DNA of 64,000 nucleotides from VGBV01 sp963813725 (GTDB taxonomy: Bacteria > Actinomycetota > Thermoleophilia > Solirubrobacterales > 70-9), in contig CAWFAI010000010.1 in the NCBI GenBank assembly GCA_963813725.1, positions 1 to 64,000 of the forward strand. Direction: 5' to 3'. A program made the translations under genes and the position numbers. The notes below the pieces were generated by a model that saw only the letters and a list, made by a program, of their open reading frames with translations, made no database searches and was not told the origin of the DNA. Below, in pieces: positions 45,898 through 54,839 of this stretch (its first letter is position 1; every line of letters begins with the position of its first letter).

Positions 45898-47631
45898 CTA
45901 TCCGAAGGTGAAGGCGTAGCCGCTGATGCCGGGCTGGAAGCGGAGCTGGAGGCGGTGGCGGCCGGCGGCCCGCAGGTCCACCAGCCGGTAGAGGCGCTGG
46001 CCCGTGACGGTGACCTTGCCTGCCTCCACGTCCTCGCCCGCGGACCCGGCGCCGATCGGCTTGCCGTCCAGAAGAACCTCGACCCGGGCGGGCCCGGAGG
46101 GCGATCCCAGCACCAGGAACACCTCCTCCGAGGTGAAGTCGGCGTCGATCGTCGCCCGCCGCGCGGCGGTGGCGCCGTCCTCGCTCACCTGCCAGGTGCC
46201 GCCGTAGGAGAAGCTGCTCGGGCCCAACAGGGGCCGCCCCCGGCCGAAGTCGCGGGTCCCCGAGCGGATGGGGCCGTTGACCCAGCCCTCGGCTCGGGCC
46301 GAGCCCAGGTAGGTCTCGGGGGTGCGGGTGGCGGGGTTCGCGGTCTCGGCCGTGGCCCGGGCGCCGGTGCCGAGCTCGTCGTCGCCCTTCTCGCGCAGCA
46401 GCGTGCGGATCGCGCGCTCGGTGGTCTCGTACTCGCCCTCCCCGAAGTGGACGTAGCGGACCTGGCCGTCGGCGTCGATCAGGTATTTGGCGGGCCAGTA
46501 CTGGTTGCCGAAGGCGGACCAGGTCCCGTACTCGTTGTCCTGCACAACCGGGTAGGCGATCCCGTTCTGCTCGATCGCGTCGGCCACGTTGCCCGCGTCG
46601 CGTTCAAAGGGAAACTCCGGCGTGTGGACCCCGACGATGGCGAGGCCGTCGTCGCGGTACTCGCTGTCCCACGCCCTCAGGTGGGGGAAGGTGCGGATGC
46701 AGTTGATGCAGGTGTAGGTCCAGAAGTCGATCAAGACCACCTGGCCGCGCAGCTCCTCCATGCGCAGCGCCTCGCCGCCGCTGGTGTTGAACCACGACTG
46801 CGTGCCGGTGAAGTCCGGCGCCATCCCCAAGCGCGGCAGCGCCAGCCCCCGGTCGAGCTCGCCCGCGCCCGCCTCCACGGACCCTCCCCCATGGGCGCCC
46901 ACGGCCGCGAGCTCGGAGGCGACCGCGCTCCCCTCCTCCAGGTCGCCGGTCGGGTTGACGAGGAAGGCCGGCAGCTCATCGGCGATCGCGGTCTGGAAGC
47001 GGACGTCGGCCTCGGTCGCCATCAGCACGGCCACGCAGATCATCAGCGCCCCCATCACCATCTGCACCTGGCCGCGGATCGGCGCGATCCGGTCGGCCAG
47101 CCTGCGGCCGCCCAGCAGCAGCGCGTACAGCACCAGCGCCGACCCGATCGCATAGCTCAGCGCCACGGCCAGCCGCCCGGCGGTGAAGTCCTGGGCGGCG
47201 GAGGCGGTGATCACGCCGGCCAGGATCGGCCCGGCGCAGGGGGCGTAGACCAGCCCCAGGCTGGCGCCCACGACGAAGCCCGACCCGAAGCCCTCGCCGC
47301 GGAAGCGCGCCGGCCCGGGCGCGATGCGCGACGCGAAGGCCTCGATGCGGTCGCCGATGGGCGGCACCAGCAGCGCGACCCCGAAGGTCGCCAACACGAC
47401 GATCGCGATCGTGCGCGCGATGTCGTCGGGCAGGCCGAGCGCGTCGATCACGTAGACCAGCGCGACCGTGGCGAAGGTGAAGGAGAGGGCGAGGCCGGTG
47501 ACGACGCCCAGCGGGCGCCGTCGGCCCCCGGTGACCCCGGCCGAGAGCACCGCGGGCAGGATCGGCAACACGCACGGAGAGAGCGCGGTCCCCGCCCCGG
47601 CGACCAGCGCGAACAGCATCAGCAGCGCCAC
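45898..47631 (-). CDS. DipZ-like CcdA-thioredoxin fusion protein
   Basis: A 577-residue fusion. Residues about 1-215 are a CcdA-type membrane domain with six helices and two redox Cys (TALSPCVLPILPAV, YAPCAGPILAGV). Residues about 280-420 are a TlpA-type thioredoxin outside the membrane with the CxxC in WTYTCINCIRTFPHLRAWDS. Residues about 430-577 form the beta-sandwich domain found at the end of DipZ proteins. It moves reducing equivalents across the membrane to extracytoplasmic proteins such as cytochrome c. Start is a GTG at 47631. Confidence 0.9.
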   Translation of the reverse strand: MALLMLFALVAGAGTALSPCVLPILPAVLSAGVTGGRRRPLGVVTGLALSFTFATVALVYVIDALGLPDDIARTIAIVVLATFGVALLVPPIGDRIEAFASRIAPGPARFRGEGFGSGFVVGASLGLVYAPCAGPILAGVITASAAQDFTAGRLAVALSYAIGSALVLYALLLGGRRLADRIAPIRGQVQMVMGALMICVAVLMATEADVRFQTAIADELPAFLVNPTGDLEEGSAVASELAAVGAHGGGSVEAGAGELDRGLALPRLGMAPDFTGTQSWFNTSGGEALRMEELRGQVVLIDFWTYTCINCIRTFPHLRAWDSEYRDDGLAIVGVHTPEFPFERDAGNVADAIEQNGIAYPVVQDNEYGTWSAFGNQYWPAKYLIDADGQVRYVHFGEGEYETTERAIRTLLREKGDDELGTGARATAETANPATRTPETYLGSARAEGWVNGPIRSGTRDFGRGRPLLGPSSFSYGGTWQVSEDGATAARRATIDADFTSEEVFLVLGSPSGPARVEVLLDGKPIGAGSAGEDVEAGKVTVTGQRLYRLVDLRAAGRHRLQLRFQPGISGYAFTFG

Positions 47632-47713
47632 GCGGCGAGCCTTTCAGCGCGCCGTAACGACGCCCTAAACGTCCCGGGGGCGAACCGGGCCCCACCCCTA
47701 ACATCAGAAGGCA

Positions 47714-48337
47714 GTGGCGGGACAGGAGCTACCGATCTTCGAGCTGCCGCTGGTGCTGCTGCCCGGCGAGCAGGTGCCGCTGCACATCTTCGAGGAGCGC
47801 TACAAGCGCATGGTCGGGCGCGCGCTCGACGAGGGTGAGCCCTTCGGGATCGTGCTGCGAGACGACGACGGCGCCCGCTCCATCGGCTGCACCGCGCGCG
47901 TTGACGACGTGCTGGAGCGCTTCGAGGACGGGCGCATGAACATCGTCGTCAGCGGCGAGGCGCCGTTCAAGGTCCTCGATCGCTTCGAGGCGACCGAGTA
48001 CCCCGCGGGCGAGGTCGAGGTGATCGCCGAGGATCAGGAGCCGGGCAGCGACGAGGGCACGGCCGCCGCGGCCCGCGAGGCGTTCGCGGAGCTGGCCGAG
48101 CGCGCGACCGGCGAGCGCCCCGAGGACGAGCAGCTCTCCGACGCATCGGCATACGCGATCGCCGCCCGGATCGAGCTTCCCGCCGAGACCAAGCAGGAGC
48201 TGCTCGAGACCCGCGACGAGGACAAGCGCATGCAGCTGCTGGCGAGCGCCCTGGAGGCGGTCGAGCAGGCGCTGGAGCGCGCCGAGGAGGTCGCCGAGCA
48301 CGCGCGCTCGAACGGGAAGGTCGATTTCGGCGATTAG
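47714..48337 (+). CDS. LON substrate-binding domain protein
   Basis: A 207-residue stand-alone LON N-terminal domain from a GTG at 47714. ELPIFELPLVLLPGEQVPLH and IFEERYKRMVGRAL are the family start; GCTARVDDVLERFEDGRMNI and VSGEAPFKVLDRFE follow. A helical acidic C-terminal third replaces the AAA and protease domains of full Lon. Such proteins are thought to bind peptides, but their role is unknown. Confidence 0.87.
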   Translation: MAGQELPIFELPLVLLPGEQVPLHIFEERYKRMVGRALDEGEPFGIVLRDDDGARSIGCTARVDDVLERFEDGRMNIVVSGEAPFKVLDRFEATEYPAGEVEVIAEDQEPGSDEGTAAAAREAFAELAERATGERPEDEQLSDASAYAIAARIELPAETKQELLETRDEDKRMQLLASALEAVEQALERAEEVAEHARSNGKVDFGD

Positions 48338-48378
48338 GCGGATCCGCGAAGAAGAAGAAGCCCTCTTCTGAAGCACCC

Positions 48379-49890
48379 CTAGACGACGACCACGGAGCCC
48401 CCCCGCCGCGGGTCGCTGCCGCCGCTGACCTCGCCGGTGGCGGGATCGCGGGCCACCGCCTGGACCCCGCCGAAGTAGAGGTTCTGGCGGCTCCACCGCA
48501 CAACCGGGACGCCGCGCCGCTCGACCTCGGCCAGGCCGTCCTCGTCAACGCCGGGCTCGGCCTGAAGCGTGCCGGCCTCGAAGTGGACGCGGGGCGAGCG
48601 CACGGCCTCCGCAGCGTCCATCCCCTGCTCGAGCACGCGGACCGCGACCGAGAGGATCGCCGAGCGGATGCGGTTCGACCCCGCGCTGCCCAGGCCCAGC
48701 GCGACCTCGCCGTCGCGCAGCGCCAGCGTGGGCGCCATCATCGAACTCACCCGCCGGCCGGGCGGGATGCGGTGAAAGCCGCCCGGGTTCAGGTCCTCCT
48801 CGCCCAGCATGTTGTTGACGTGCACGCCGGTGCCGGGCACGACGAGCCCCGAGCCGGTGCCGTTGGAACAGGTGACCGACGCGCACATGCCCTCGGCGTC
48901 CAGCACGGAGATGTGCGTGGTGGAGCCCAGGCCGTCACCGGGCATCTCGCGCATCAGTGCCGCGACGAACTCCGGGTCGTGCAGGCCCTCGGCGAACTCC
49001 TCGGTGCGGCGCTCGTTTGCGACCTCTGTCGCCTTGACCAGTTGCTCGACGTCGCTGCGGTCGCCCAGCTCCTCCAGCGCGGCGAGCGCGTAGGCGATCA
49101 GGATGCCGCCGGAGGACGGTGGCGGGTTGGTCAGCACCTCGGCCCCGCGGAAGCTCGCCCGCACCGGCTCCCGCTCGATCGGCTCGTAGGCCGACATGTC
49201 TTCCATTCCCAGGGTGCCGCCCCGCTCGCGCACCCACTCGGTCACGGCCGCTCCGATCTCACCTCCGTAGAAGGGCTCCGCCCCCTCGGCGGCGAGCAGC
49301 TCCATCGCGTCGCCGGCCTCGGGGAAGCGGAACGTGTCCCCCTCGCGCAGCAGCTCCCCCTCGGGCGCGTACAGGGCAGCCGCCTCCGGGGTCGAGGCCA
49401 GGATCGGGTGCAGGATCTCGTGGAAGTAGGCCTGCTCGGCGGTCAGCCTGACCCCTTCGCGAGCCAGCCTGGCCCCCGGCTCGACCAGCCTCGCCAGCGG
49501 CAGCGACCCGTAGCGCCCGGCCACGGCGACCAGCCCGGCCGGGTTTCCAGGGACCCCGCAGGAGGCCGCGCCGACGTGGAAGTCCTGGACCTGGTCCCCG
49601 AAGTCCACCGGGATCGCGACCAGCTCGGAGCCGCGCTCGGCGCCGTCGGCGCCCCCGGCGGCGACGAAGAAGTCGGTCAGCTCGGTCACCGCCGCGCCAT
49701 CGGCCCCGCTCGTGTGCACGAGCATGAAGCCGCCCGCGCCGAACCCGGTCAACGGGCTCTCGGTGATGAACGAGGTCAACACCGCACAGACCGCGGCATC
49801 CACGGCATTGCCCCCCTCGCGCAGCACCTGCGCCCCCGCCTCGGCGGTGAGGGGGTGCCCCGCGGCGATCACGCCTCGTCTGCTTGTCAT
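48379..49890 (-). CDS. ggt: Gamma-glutamyltransferase family enzyme
   Basis: A 503-residue N-terminal-nucleophile hydrolase. The self-cleaving Thr that becomes the catalytic N-terminus is in GLGSTTHISVLDAEGMCASV. REGGNAVDAAVCAVL, GFGAGGFMLVHTSG, PPPSSGGILIAYALAAL and GSAGSNRIRSAILSVAVRVL are typical. No signal peptide is visible, so it may be cytoplasmic. Glutathione is not general in actinobacteria, so the substrate may be another gamma-glutamyl compound. Confidence 0.92.
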   Translation of the reverse strand: MTSRRGVIAAGHPLTAEAGAQVLREGGNAVDAAVCAVLTSFITESPLTGFGAGGFMLVHTSGADGAAVTELTDFFVAAGGADGAERGSELVAIPVDFGDQVQDFHVGAASCGVPGNPAGLVAVAGRYGSLPLARLVEPGARLAREGVRLTAEQAYFHEILHPILASTPEAAALYAPEGELLREGDTFRFPEAGDAMELLAAEGAEPFYGGEIGAAVTEWVRERGGTLGMEDMSAYEPIEREPVRASFRGAEVLTNPPPSSGGILIAYALAALEELGDRSDVEQLVKATEVANERRTEEFAEGLHDPEFVAALMREMPGDGLGSTTHISVLDAEGMCASVTCSNGTGSGLVVPGTGVHVNNMLGEEDLNPGGFHRIPPGRRVSSMMAPTLALRDGEVALGLGSAGSNRIRSAILSVAVRVLEQGMDAAEAVRSPRVHFEAGTLQAEPGVDEDGLAEVERRGVPVVRWSRQNLYFGGVQAVARDPATGEVSGGSDPRRGGSVVVV

Positions 49891-49925
49891 AGGAGGGTCC
49901 GAGAACCGAGCAGGTCAAGGACGCA

Positions 49926-49979
49926 GCCCGATCGGCGAAGCGAGCGTACTAATCGCGTACGTGAGCGAGCCGATCGGGC
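49926..49979 (-). repeat. Long nested hairpin between ftsZ and ggt
   Basis: A perfect 11-base inverted repeat (GCCCGATCGGC at 49926-49936 with GCCGATCGGGC at 49969-49979) surrounds a smaller stem (CGTAC at 49945-49949 with GTACG at 49957-49961). It lies 35 bases after the ftsZ stop and 36 bases before the ggt start on the same strand. No T-run follows. It could protect the ftsZ transcript end, form the ggt leader, or bind a protein. Confidence 0.55.
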
Positions 49980-50013
49980 GAGGACGCAGAGATGCGAAGG
50001 TTCGCAGGGCCCT

Positions 50014-51670
50014 CTACTGGCCCGGGATGAACTCGGGCACGTCCAGCACCAGGCCCCCGCGGGTGTCGGCGGGGTGGGTCGGGCGCCGGTCCTGGCCTCG
50101 GCCTCGCAGCTCTCCGCCGTAGATCTCATCGGCGCTCGCCATCCGTGCTCCGCGGGAGCGACGGTCGCCGTCGCTGCGCCAGTCGCCGACGGGGTCGCCG
50201 TAGCCGAAGTCATGGCCGCGGCGGTCGTCGAGGTCGCGGGCGCGGGGATCGCTCGGCCCGGAGTCGTTCCGGGGGTGGCGGCGTGAGAAGGGGGAATCGA
50301 ATCGGGTCGCGATGACCGTGATCCAGACCTCCTCCTGCATGTCCGGGTCGATCGCGGCGCCGAAGATGATGTTCGCGTCGGGGTGGGCGGCCTGCTGGAC
50401 GATCGCCGCGGCCTCGCTCGCCTCGACCAGCGAGAGGTCGGATCCACCCGTGATCGAGAGCAGCAGCGACTGCGCGCCCTCGACCGAGCTGTCAAGCAGC
50501 GGCGAGGAGACGGCCTTCTCGGCGGCCAGCATCGCGCGGTGCTCGCCCACGCCCATGCCGATCCCGAGGATCGCGTCGCCGGCCTCGAGCATCGTTGTGC
50601 GCACGTCGGCGAAGTCGAGGTTGATCAGGCCGGGCAGCATCACCAGGTCAGAGATGCCCTGGACGGCCTGGCGCAGCACGTCGTCGGCGACGCGGAAGGC
50701 GTCGGTCATCGAGGTGCGGCGCTCGAGGATCTGGATCAGGCGCTCGTTGGGGACGACGATCAGCGTGTCGACCTCGGCGCTGAGGGCGGCGATTCCCTCC
50801 TCGGCCTGGTCGGCGCGGCGCTGGCCCTCGAACCCGAACGGCTTGGTCACGGCGGCAACCGTGAGCGCGCCGACGTCGCGGGCGAGCTTGGCGACCACCG
50901 GAGCGGCCCCGGTGCCCGTCCCGCCGCCGGCGCCGGCGGCGAGGAAGACCATGTCGGAGCCCTTCAGGAGCGTCTTGATCTTGTCCTGCTCCTCGAACGC
51001 GGCGCGATAGCCGACGCGGGGGTCGGAGCCCGAGCCCAGCCCGCGGGTCAGCTCGGAGCCGATGTGCAGGGTGACGTCGGCCTTCGAGTTCTGAAGCGAC
51101 TGAAGATCGGTGTTGATGGCGACGAACTCCACGCCCGGCAGCTGGGCCTCGACCATGCGGTTGACCGCGTTGACCCCGGCGCCGCCGACGCCGACCACCC
51201 GCAGCACGGCCTCGTGGGTGCGCGGCACGACGGTGGGGTGAGGGGCGGCGTCGTCGGGCTCGTCGCGTCCGAAATTGGGGCGGACTTCCGGCTCGCCGCC
51301 TCCCATCAGGCGCTTCAGGCCCTCGTGCTCGACCTCGACCTCCTCGTTCACCTTCAGCGCCCGGGTCTGGCGGCGCTCGAGGTCCTCGACGGCGGGGTCC
51401 TTGTGGGGGTCGACCATCGCCTCGCCGGCGGACTGCTCCGAGGTGCCGTCCTCTGAGGTGCCGGGCTCCGGTCTCGACGAGGGCCTCCCCGTCGGCGGCG
51501 TGCTCGACTCGCTCAACCTTGATCTCCTCGGCCGCGAGCGCCACCTCGACGCCGGAGCCGGCGTCGGCGGTCGCGGTGACCGTGACCTCCTCCTCGCGCA
51601 CCGACTCGTCGGTGGAGCGGAACAGGTCGGCGAGGGGGCCCTCGCGCATGCTGGCGCGCTTCTTAGCCAT
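50014..51670 (-). CDS. ftsZ: FtsZ-family GTPase with ~150-residue N-terminal extension (one frameshift)
   Basis: Tubulin-like GTPase that polymerises at division sites. VVGVGGAGVNAVNRMVEAQL, the tubulin signature GAGGGTGTGAAPVVAKLA and the T7 loop NLDFADVRTTMLEAGDAI with catalytic Asp residues indicate an active enzyme; the C-terminus LDVPEFIPGQ resembles the FtsZ peptide that binds FtsA/SepF. The ATG at 51670 (MAKKRASMREGPLADLFRST) overlaps the parA end by eight bases. A frame change near 51475 separates it from the rest; without the first part, translation could start at 51417 with a 70-residue extension. The extension is acidic and probably unstructured. The gene is not in a dcw (mur/fts) cluster, so it may be a second FtsZ. 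Confidence 0.88.
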
Positions 51671-52628
51671 CGTGCGTCAGGACCTCTTCGGCGAGAGCGC
51701 GGTAGTACTTGGCGGCGTTCCCCTGAGGGTCGTACTTGAGGACCGAGGATCCGCGCACCGGCGCCTCGGCAAACTTGATCGCCTTCTTGATCCGCGACTG
51801 GAACACGAGGTCCCCGAAGTTCTCCTCGAGGATCTCGACAGCCTCCTTGGCGTGGACAGTGCGCGAGTCCAGCATGGTCGGCAGGATCCCCTCGATCTCG
51901 ACGTCGGGGTTGAGGTTCTCGCGGATCATCTGCAGCGTGTTCTGGAGCTGCACCAGGCCGCGCATGGAGAGGTACTCGCACTGGACGGGCACGATCACCT
52001 TGTCGGCGGCGGTGAGGGCGTTCACGGTCAGCAGCCCCAGGCTGGGCGGCGTGTCGATGCAGATGAAGTCGTAGTCGCCGCGGACCTCGTCGATCGCCTT
52101 CTGCAGGGAGCGCTCACGCCCGATCTGGGCGCTCATCGCGATCTCGGCGCCGGCGAGGTCGATCGAGGCGACCGCGACGTCGATCTCGCGCTCGACGATG
52201 ATCTCGCGCAGCGGCATGTGGTGCACGAGCACGTCGAACATGCTCTTCTCGACCTTGTCCGGGTCCACGCCCTGGCTCATGGTCAGGTTGCCCTGCGGGT
52301 CCATGTCGACCGCGAGCACGTCGTGGCCGGACTCCTTGAAGGCGACGGCGAGGTTGAGGGCGGTCGTCGTCTTGGCGACGCCGCCCTTCTGGTTGGCGAA
52401 AGCGATCACCTTCGCGCGGCGCTCGCCCTTCCCGGACTTGCTCGCCTCGGCATCCTCAGCCTTCTGAGGCTCGTCCTCGGCGGGCGCGTCGGCCTGCTCG
52501 GCCCCGTCCTGGGGCTCAGCGTCCTTGGGCGGCGTCGGCCCGACCACCTCGTCCGGCTTCAGGCGGGTGCTCTCGGCCGGCTCGTCGCCGGCGTGCGCCT
52601 GCTTCCTCTTGCGCAGGATTCGTGCCAT
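51663..52628 (-). CDS. ParA/MinD-family partition ATPase
   Basis: A 321-residue ParA ATPase starting MARILRKRKQAHAGDEPAES at 52628. Residues about 10-75 are an acidic, low-complexity linker. The deviant Walker A is AFANQKGGVAKTTTALNLAV, followed by LAVDMDPQGNLTMSQGVDPD and FICIDTPPSLGLLTVNALTA. It resembles chromosomal Soj-type proteins, but no parB or parS-like site is seen nearby. It overlaps the FtsZ gene by eight bases, so the two are made together. Division-site positioning is a reasonable guess. Confidence 0.9.
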   Translation of the reverse strand: MARILRKRKQAHAGDEPAESTRLKPDEVVGPTPPKDAEPQDGAEQADAPAEDEPQKAEDAEASKSGKGERRAKVIAFANQKGGVAKTTTALNLAVAFKESGHDVLAVDMDPQGNLTMSQGVDPDKVEKSMFDVLVHHMPLREIIVEREIDVAVASIDLAGAEIAMSAQIGRERSLQKAIDEVRGDYDFICIDTPPSLGLLTVNALTAADKVIVPVQCEYLSMRGLVQLQNTLQMIRENLNPDVEIEGILPTMLDSRTVHAKEAVEILEENFGDLVFQSRIKKAIKFAEAPVRGSSVLKYDPQGNAAKYYRALAEEVLTHDG

Positions 52629-52736
52629 CAGCGGCTTTTTTCGCAAAGCAGGCCCGCATTCCTTCTGCCTTTTGCATATTTTCTCCCGCGCGGCGATGAC
52701 GCCTGAGGGCCATGGCATTGACACAATCCCGCCTCC

Positions 52737-53657
52737 GTGCCCGACCTGTTCGAAAAGCGGCTTGTCTTCGTGACTGGCAAGGGAGGCGTCGGCAAGTCCA
52801 CGATCTCGATCGCGCTGGGCCTGGCCGCCGCAGCCCGCGGCAAACGCACGATCGTCTGCGAGGTCAGCTCGCAGGAGAACGCCTCGCGGGTCTTCAAGAA
52901 GGGCGAGGTCGGCTTCAACGAGGTGGCGGTGGCGGACAACCTCTGGGCGATCTCGATCGACCCCGACGAGTCGCTTCGCGAGTACCTGCTGCTGCAGCTG
53001 AAGGTCCGCGCGATGCGCGACATGCTCGTCCGCTCACGCCTGTTCAACTACCTCGCGGCCGCGACCCCGGGCTTGAAGGAGATGGTCACGATCGGAAAGA
53101 TCTGGGAGCTCGCCCAGCCCGACCGCAGGGTGAAGAAGGGACGGGAGTACGACCTGGTGATCGTGGACGCACCCGCGACCGGGCACGGGATCGGCTTCCT
53201 GCAGACGCCGCGCACGTTCGCGGGCATCGCCAAGGTAGGCCCCATCCACAACCAGGCCAACGCCCTCGACGCCTACATCACCCAGCACGAGACGACCGGG
53301 GTGGCGATCGTCTCGCTGCCCGAGGAGATGCCCGTGAACGAGTCGGCCTCGCTCGAGCGATCGCTGACCGAGGACGTCGGAGTGGCCGTGGACCAGGTCT
53401 ACATGAACGCGATGTACCCCGAGCGCTTCAGCGACCAGGAAGGCGAGAAGCTCGCCCGGGTACTGGAGATCACGGAGGGCCCGCCCCACGCCGCCGTCCG
53501 CGCTGCCCTGTCCGAGCACCGGCGCGCGAACGGCCAACGCGCCCAGCTGCAGCGGCTGCAGCACAGCGTGCGCTCGCCGGTCAGGGCGCTGCCCTTCATC
53601 TTCAAGCCGCGCCTGGACGTGCCCTCCCTGAAGCAGCTCGCCGGGGAGCTGGCCTAG
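52737..53657 (+). CDS. ArsA/Get3-like ATPase, first of a pair
   Basis: About 306 residues from a GTG at 52737. The P-loop FVTGKGGVGKSTISIALGLA keeps the signature Lys of Get3 dimers; IVCEVSSQENASRVFKKGEV and VIVDAPATGHGIGFLQTPRT follow. It lacks arsenic-binding Cys and any tandem repeat. With the next gene it forms a pair like mycobacterial Rv3679/Rv3680 (BagA/BagB), whose job is poorly understood. It is divergent from parA with a 108-base spacer. Confidence 0.88.
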   Translation: MPDLFEKRLVFVTGKGGVGKSTISIALGLAAAARGKRTIVCEVSSQENASRVFKKGEVGFNEVAVADNLWAISIDPDESLREYLLLQLKVRAMRDMLVRSRLFNYLAAATPGLKEMVTIGKIWELAQPDRRVKKGREYDLVIVDAPATGHGIGFLQTPRTFAGIAKVGPIHNQANALDAYITQHETTGVAIVSLPEEMPVNESASLERSLTEDVGVAVDQVYMNAMYPERFSDQEGEKLARVLEITEGPPHAAVRAALSEHRRANGQRAQLQRLQHSVRSPVRALPFIFKPRLDVPSLKQLAGELA

Positions 53658-53668
53658 CGGCCGCGGCG

Positions 53669-54814
53669 GTGGCGAGCGTCGCCGACATCCTCGCGGACCG
53701 CAAGGTCTGCATCTGCGCCGGCTCGGGCGGCGTCGGCAAGACCACGACCTCGGCGGCGATCGCTGCTGGACTGGCGTCCCGCGGCCAGAAGGTCGCTGTG
53801 CTGACCATCGACCCGGCGAAGCGGCTGGCCGACTCGCTGGGGCTCGAGGAGCTGGGCAACGAGCCGCGCCGGGTAGATCCCTCGCTGTTCGAGAGCGCCG
53901 GCATGGAGATGGAGGGCGAGCTGTGGGCGATGATGCTCGACGCGAAGGCGACCTTCGACCAGCTCGTGCGAAAGCACGCGCCCGACGAGGAGACCCGCGA
54001 CCGCATCCTGCAGAACCGCATCTACCGCCAGATCTCCAACGCCCTCGCCGGCTCCCAGGAGTACATGGCGATGGAGAAGCTGTTCGAGATCCACCAGGAG
54101 GGCCGGTTCGACTTCCTCGTGCTCGACACCCCGCCCTCGCGGAACGCCCTGGACTTCCTGGACGCCCCGAAGCGCCTGACGCAGTTCATCGAGGGGCGCG
54201 GCATGCAGATGTTCATGAAGCCGACGGGGATGGCGGCGAAGGTCGTCGGCCGCGGCAGCTCGATGGCGTTCAGCATGATGAAGAGGGTCGTCGGGATCGA
54301 CCTGCTGGCGGACCTCGGCGAGTTCTTCAGCGCGTTCAGCGGCATGGTGGACGGCTTCCGCGAGCGCGCCGAGCGCGTCAACGAGCTGCTCGCCGATCCC
54401 TCGACCTGCTTCATGATCGTCTGCGGCCCCCAGGGCGAGCCGATCGAGGAGGCCGTCTACTTCCACCGCAAGCTGGTCGAGGCGCAGCTGCCCGTCGGCG
54501 GGGTCGTTGTAAACAAGGTCCACTACGAGACCGAGGCCGACCTCTCGGAGAACGGGGTCGAGGAGGAGCTGCGCGGCCCCCTCGACGACGACCTCGCCGA
54601 GCGCGTCGCCGCGAACTTCCGCGACTACCAGGCGCTGGCCAAGCGGGACGCCGCCAACGTCGAGCACCTGGCCCGGGAGTTGAACGCCAAGCAGGTGATC
54701 CGGGTCCCGTACATGGACGAGGACGTCCACGACCTGGGAGGCCTGCTGAAGATCAACCGCTATCTCTTCGCGACCGAGCAGCAGCGCGAGGAGATGGCAG
54801 CCGGAGCCGCGTGA
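53669..54814 (+). CDS. ArsA/Get3-like ATPase, second of a pair
   Basis: A 381-residue ATPase from a GTG at 53669, 11 bases after the first gene. P-loop CICAGSGGVGKTTTSAAIAA replaces the signature Lys (GKGGVGK) by Ser. VAVLTIDPAKRLADSLGLEE, FDFLVLDTPPSRNALDFLDA and VGGVVVNKVHYE are typical of Get3/ArsA. FIEGRGMQMFMKPTGMAAKV lies where Get3 has its client-binding helices. One partner with and one without the signature Lys suggests an asymmetric heterodimer (inference). Confidence 0.9.
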   Translation: MASVADILADRKVCICAGSGGVGKTTTSAAIAAGLASRGQKVAVLTIDPAKRLADSLGLEELGNEPRRVDPSLFESAGMEMEGELWAMMLDAKATFDQLVRKHAPDEETRDRILQNRIYRQISNALAGSQEYMAMEKLFEIHQEGRFDFLVLDTPPSRNALDFLDAPKRLTQFIEGRGMQMFMKPTGMAAKVVGRGSSMAFSMMKRVVGIDLLADLGEFFSAFSGMVDGFRERAERVNELLADPSTCFMIVCGPQGEPIEEAVYFHRKLVEAQLPVGGVVVNKVHYETEADLSENGVEEELRGPLDDDLAERVAANFRDYQALAKRDAANVEHLARELNAKQVIRVPYMDEDVHDLGGLLKINRYLFATEQQREEMAAGAA

Positions 54815-54839
54815 GCCTCAGAAGGACGGGCGGCGCCGG

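Noticed and set aside
48338..48378. AAGAAGAAGAAG after the LON-domain gene as a basic C-terminal tail
   Set aside because: In the gene's own frame the codons after TAG read ADPRRRRSPLL, without a second stop nearby in a conserved pattern, and another frame would be needed for Lys codons. Evidence is too weak.
51663..52628. ParA as a sign of an integrated plasmid
   Set aside because: No parB, replication, relaxase or integrase gene is nearby, and neighbours are ordinary chromosomal genes.
52716..52721. TTGACA as a -35 element for the first Get3-like gene
   Set aside because: It lies only 15 bases before the GTG start, so its -10 would fall inside the gene. No matching upstream start was found.
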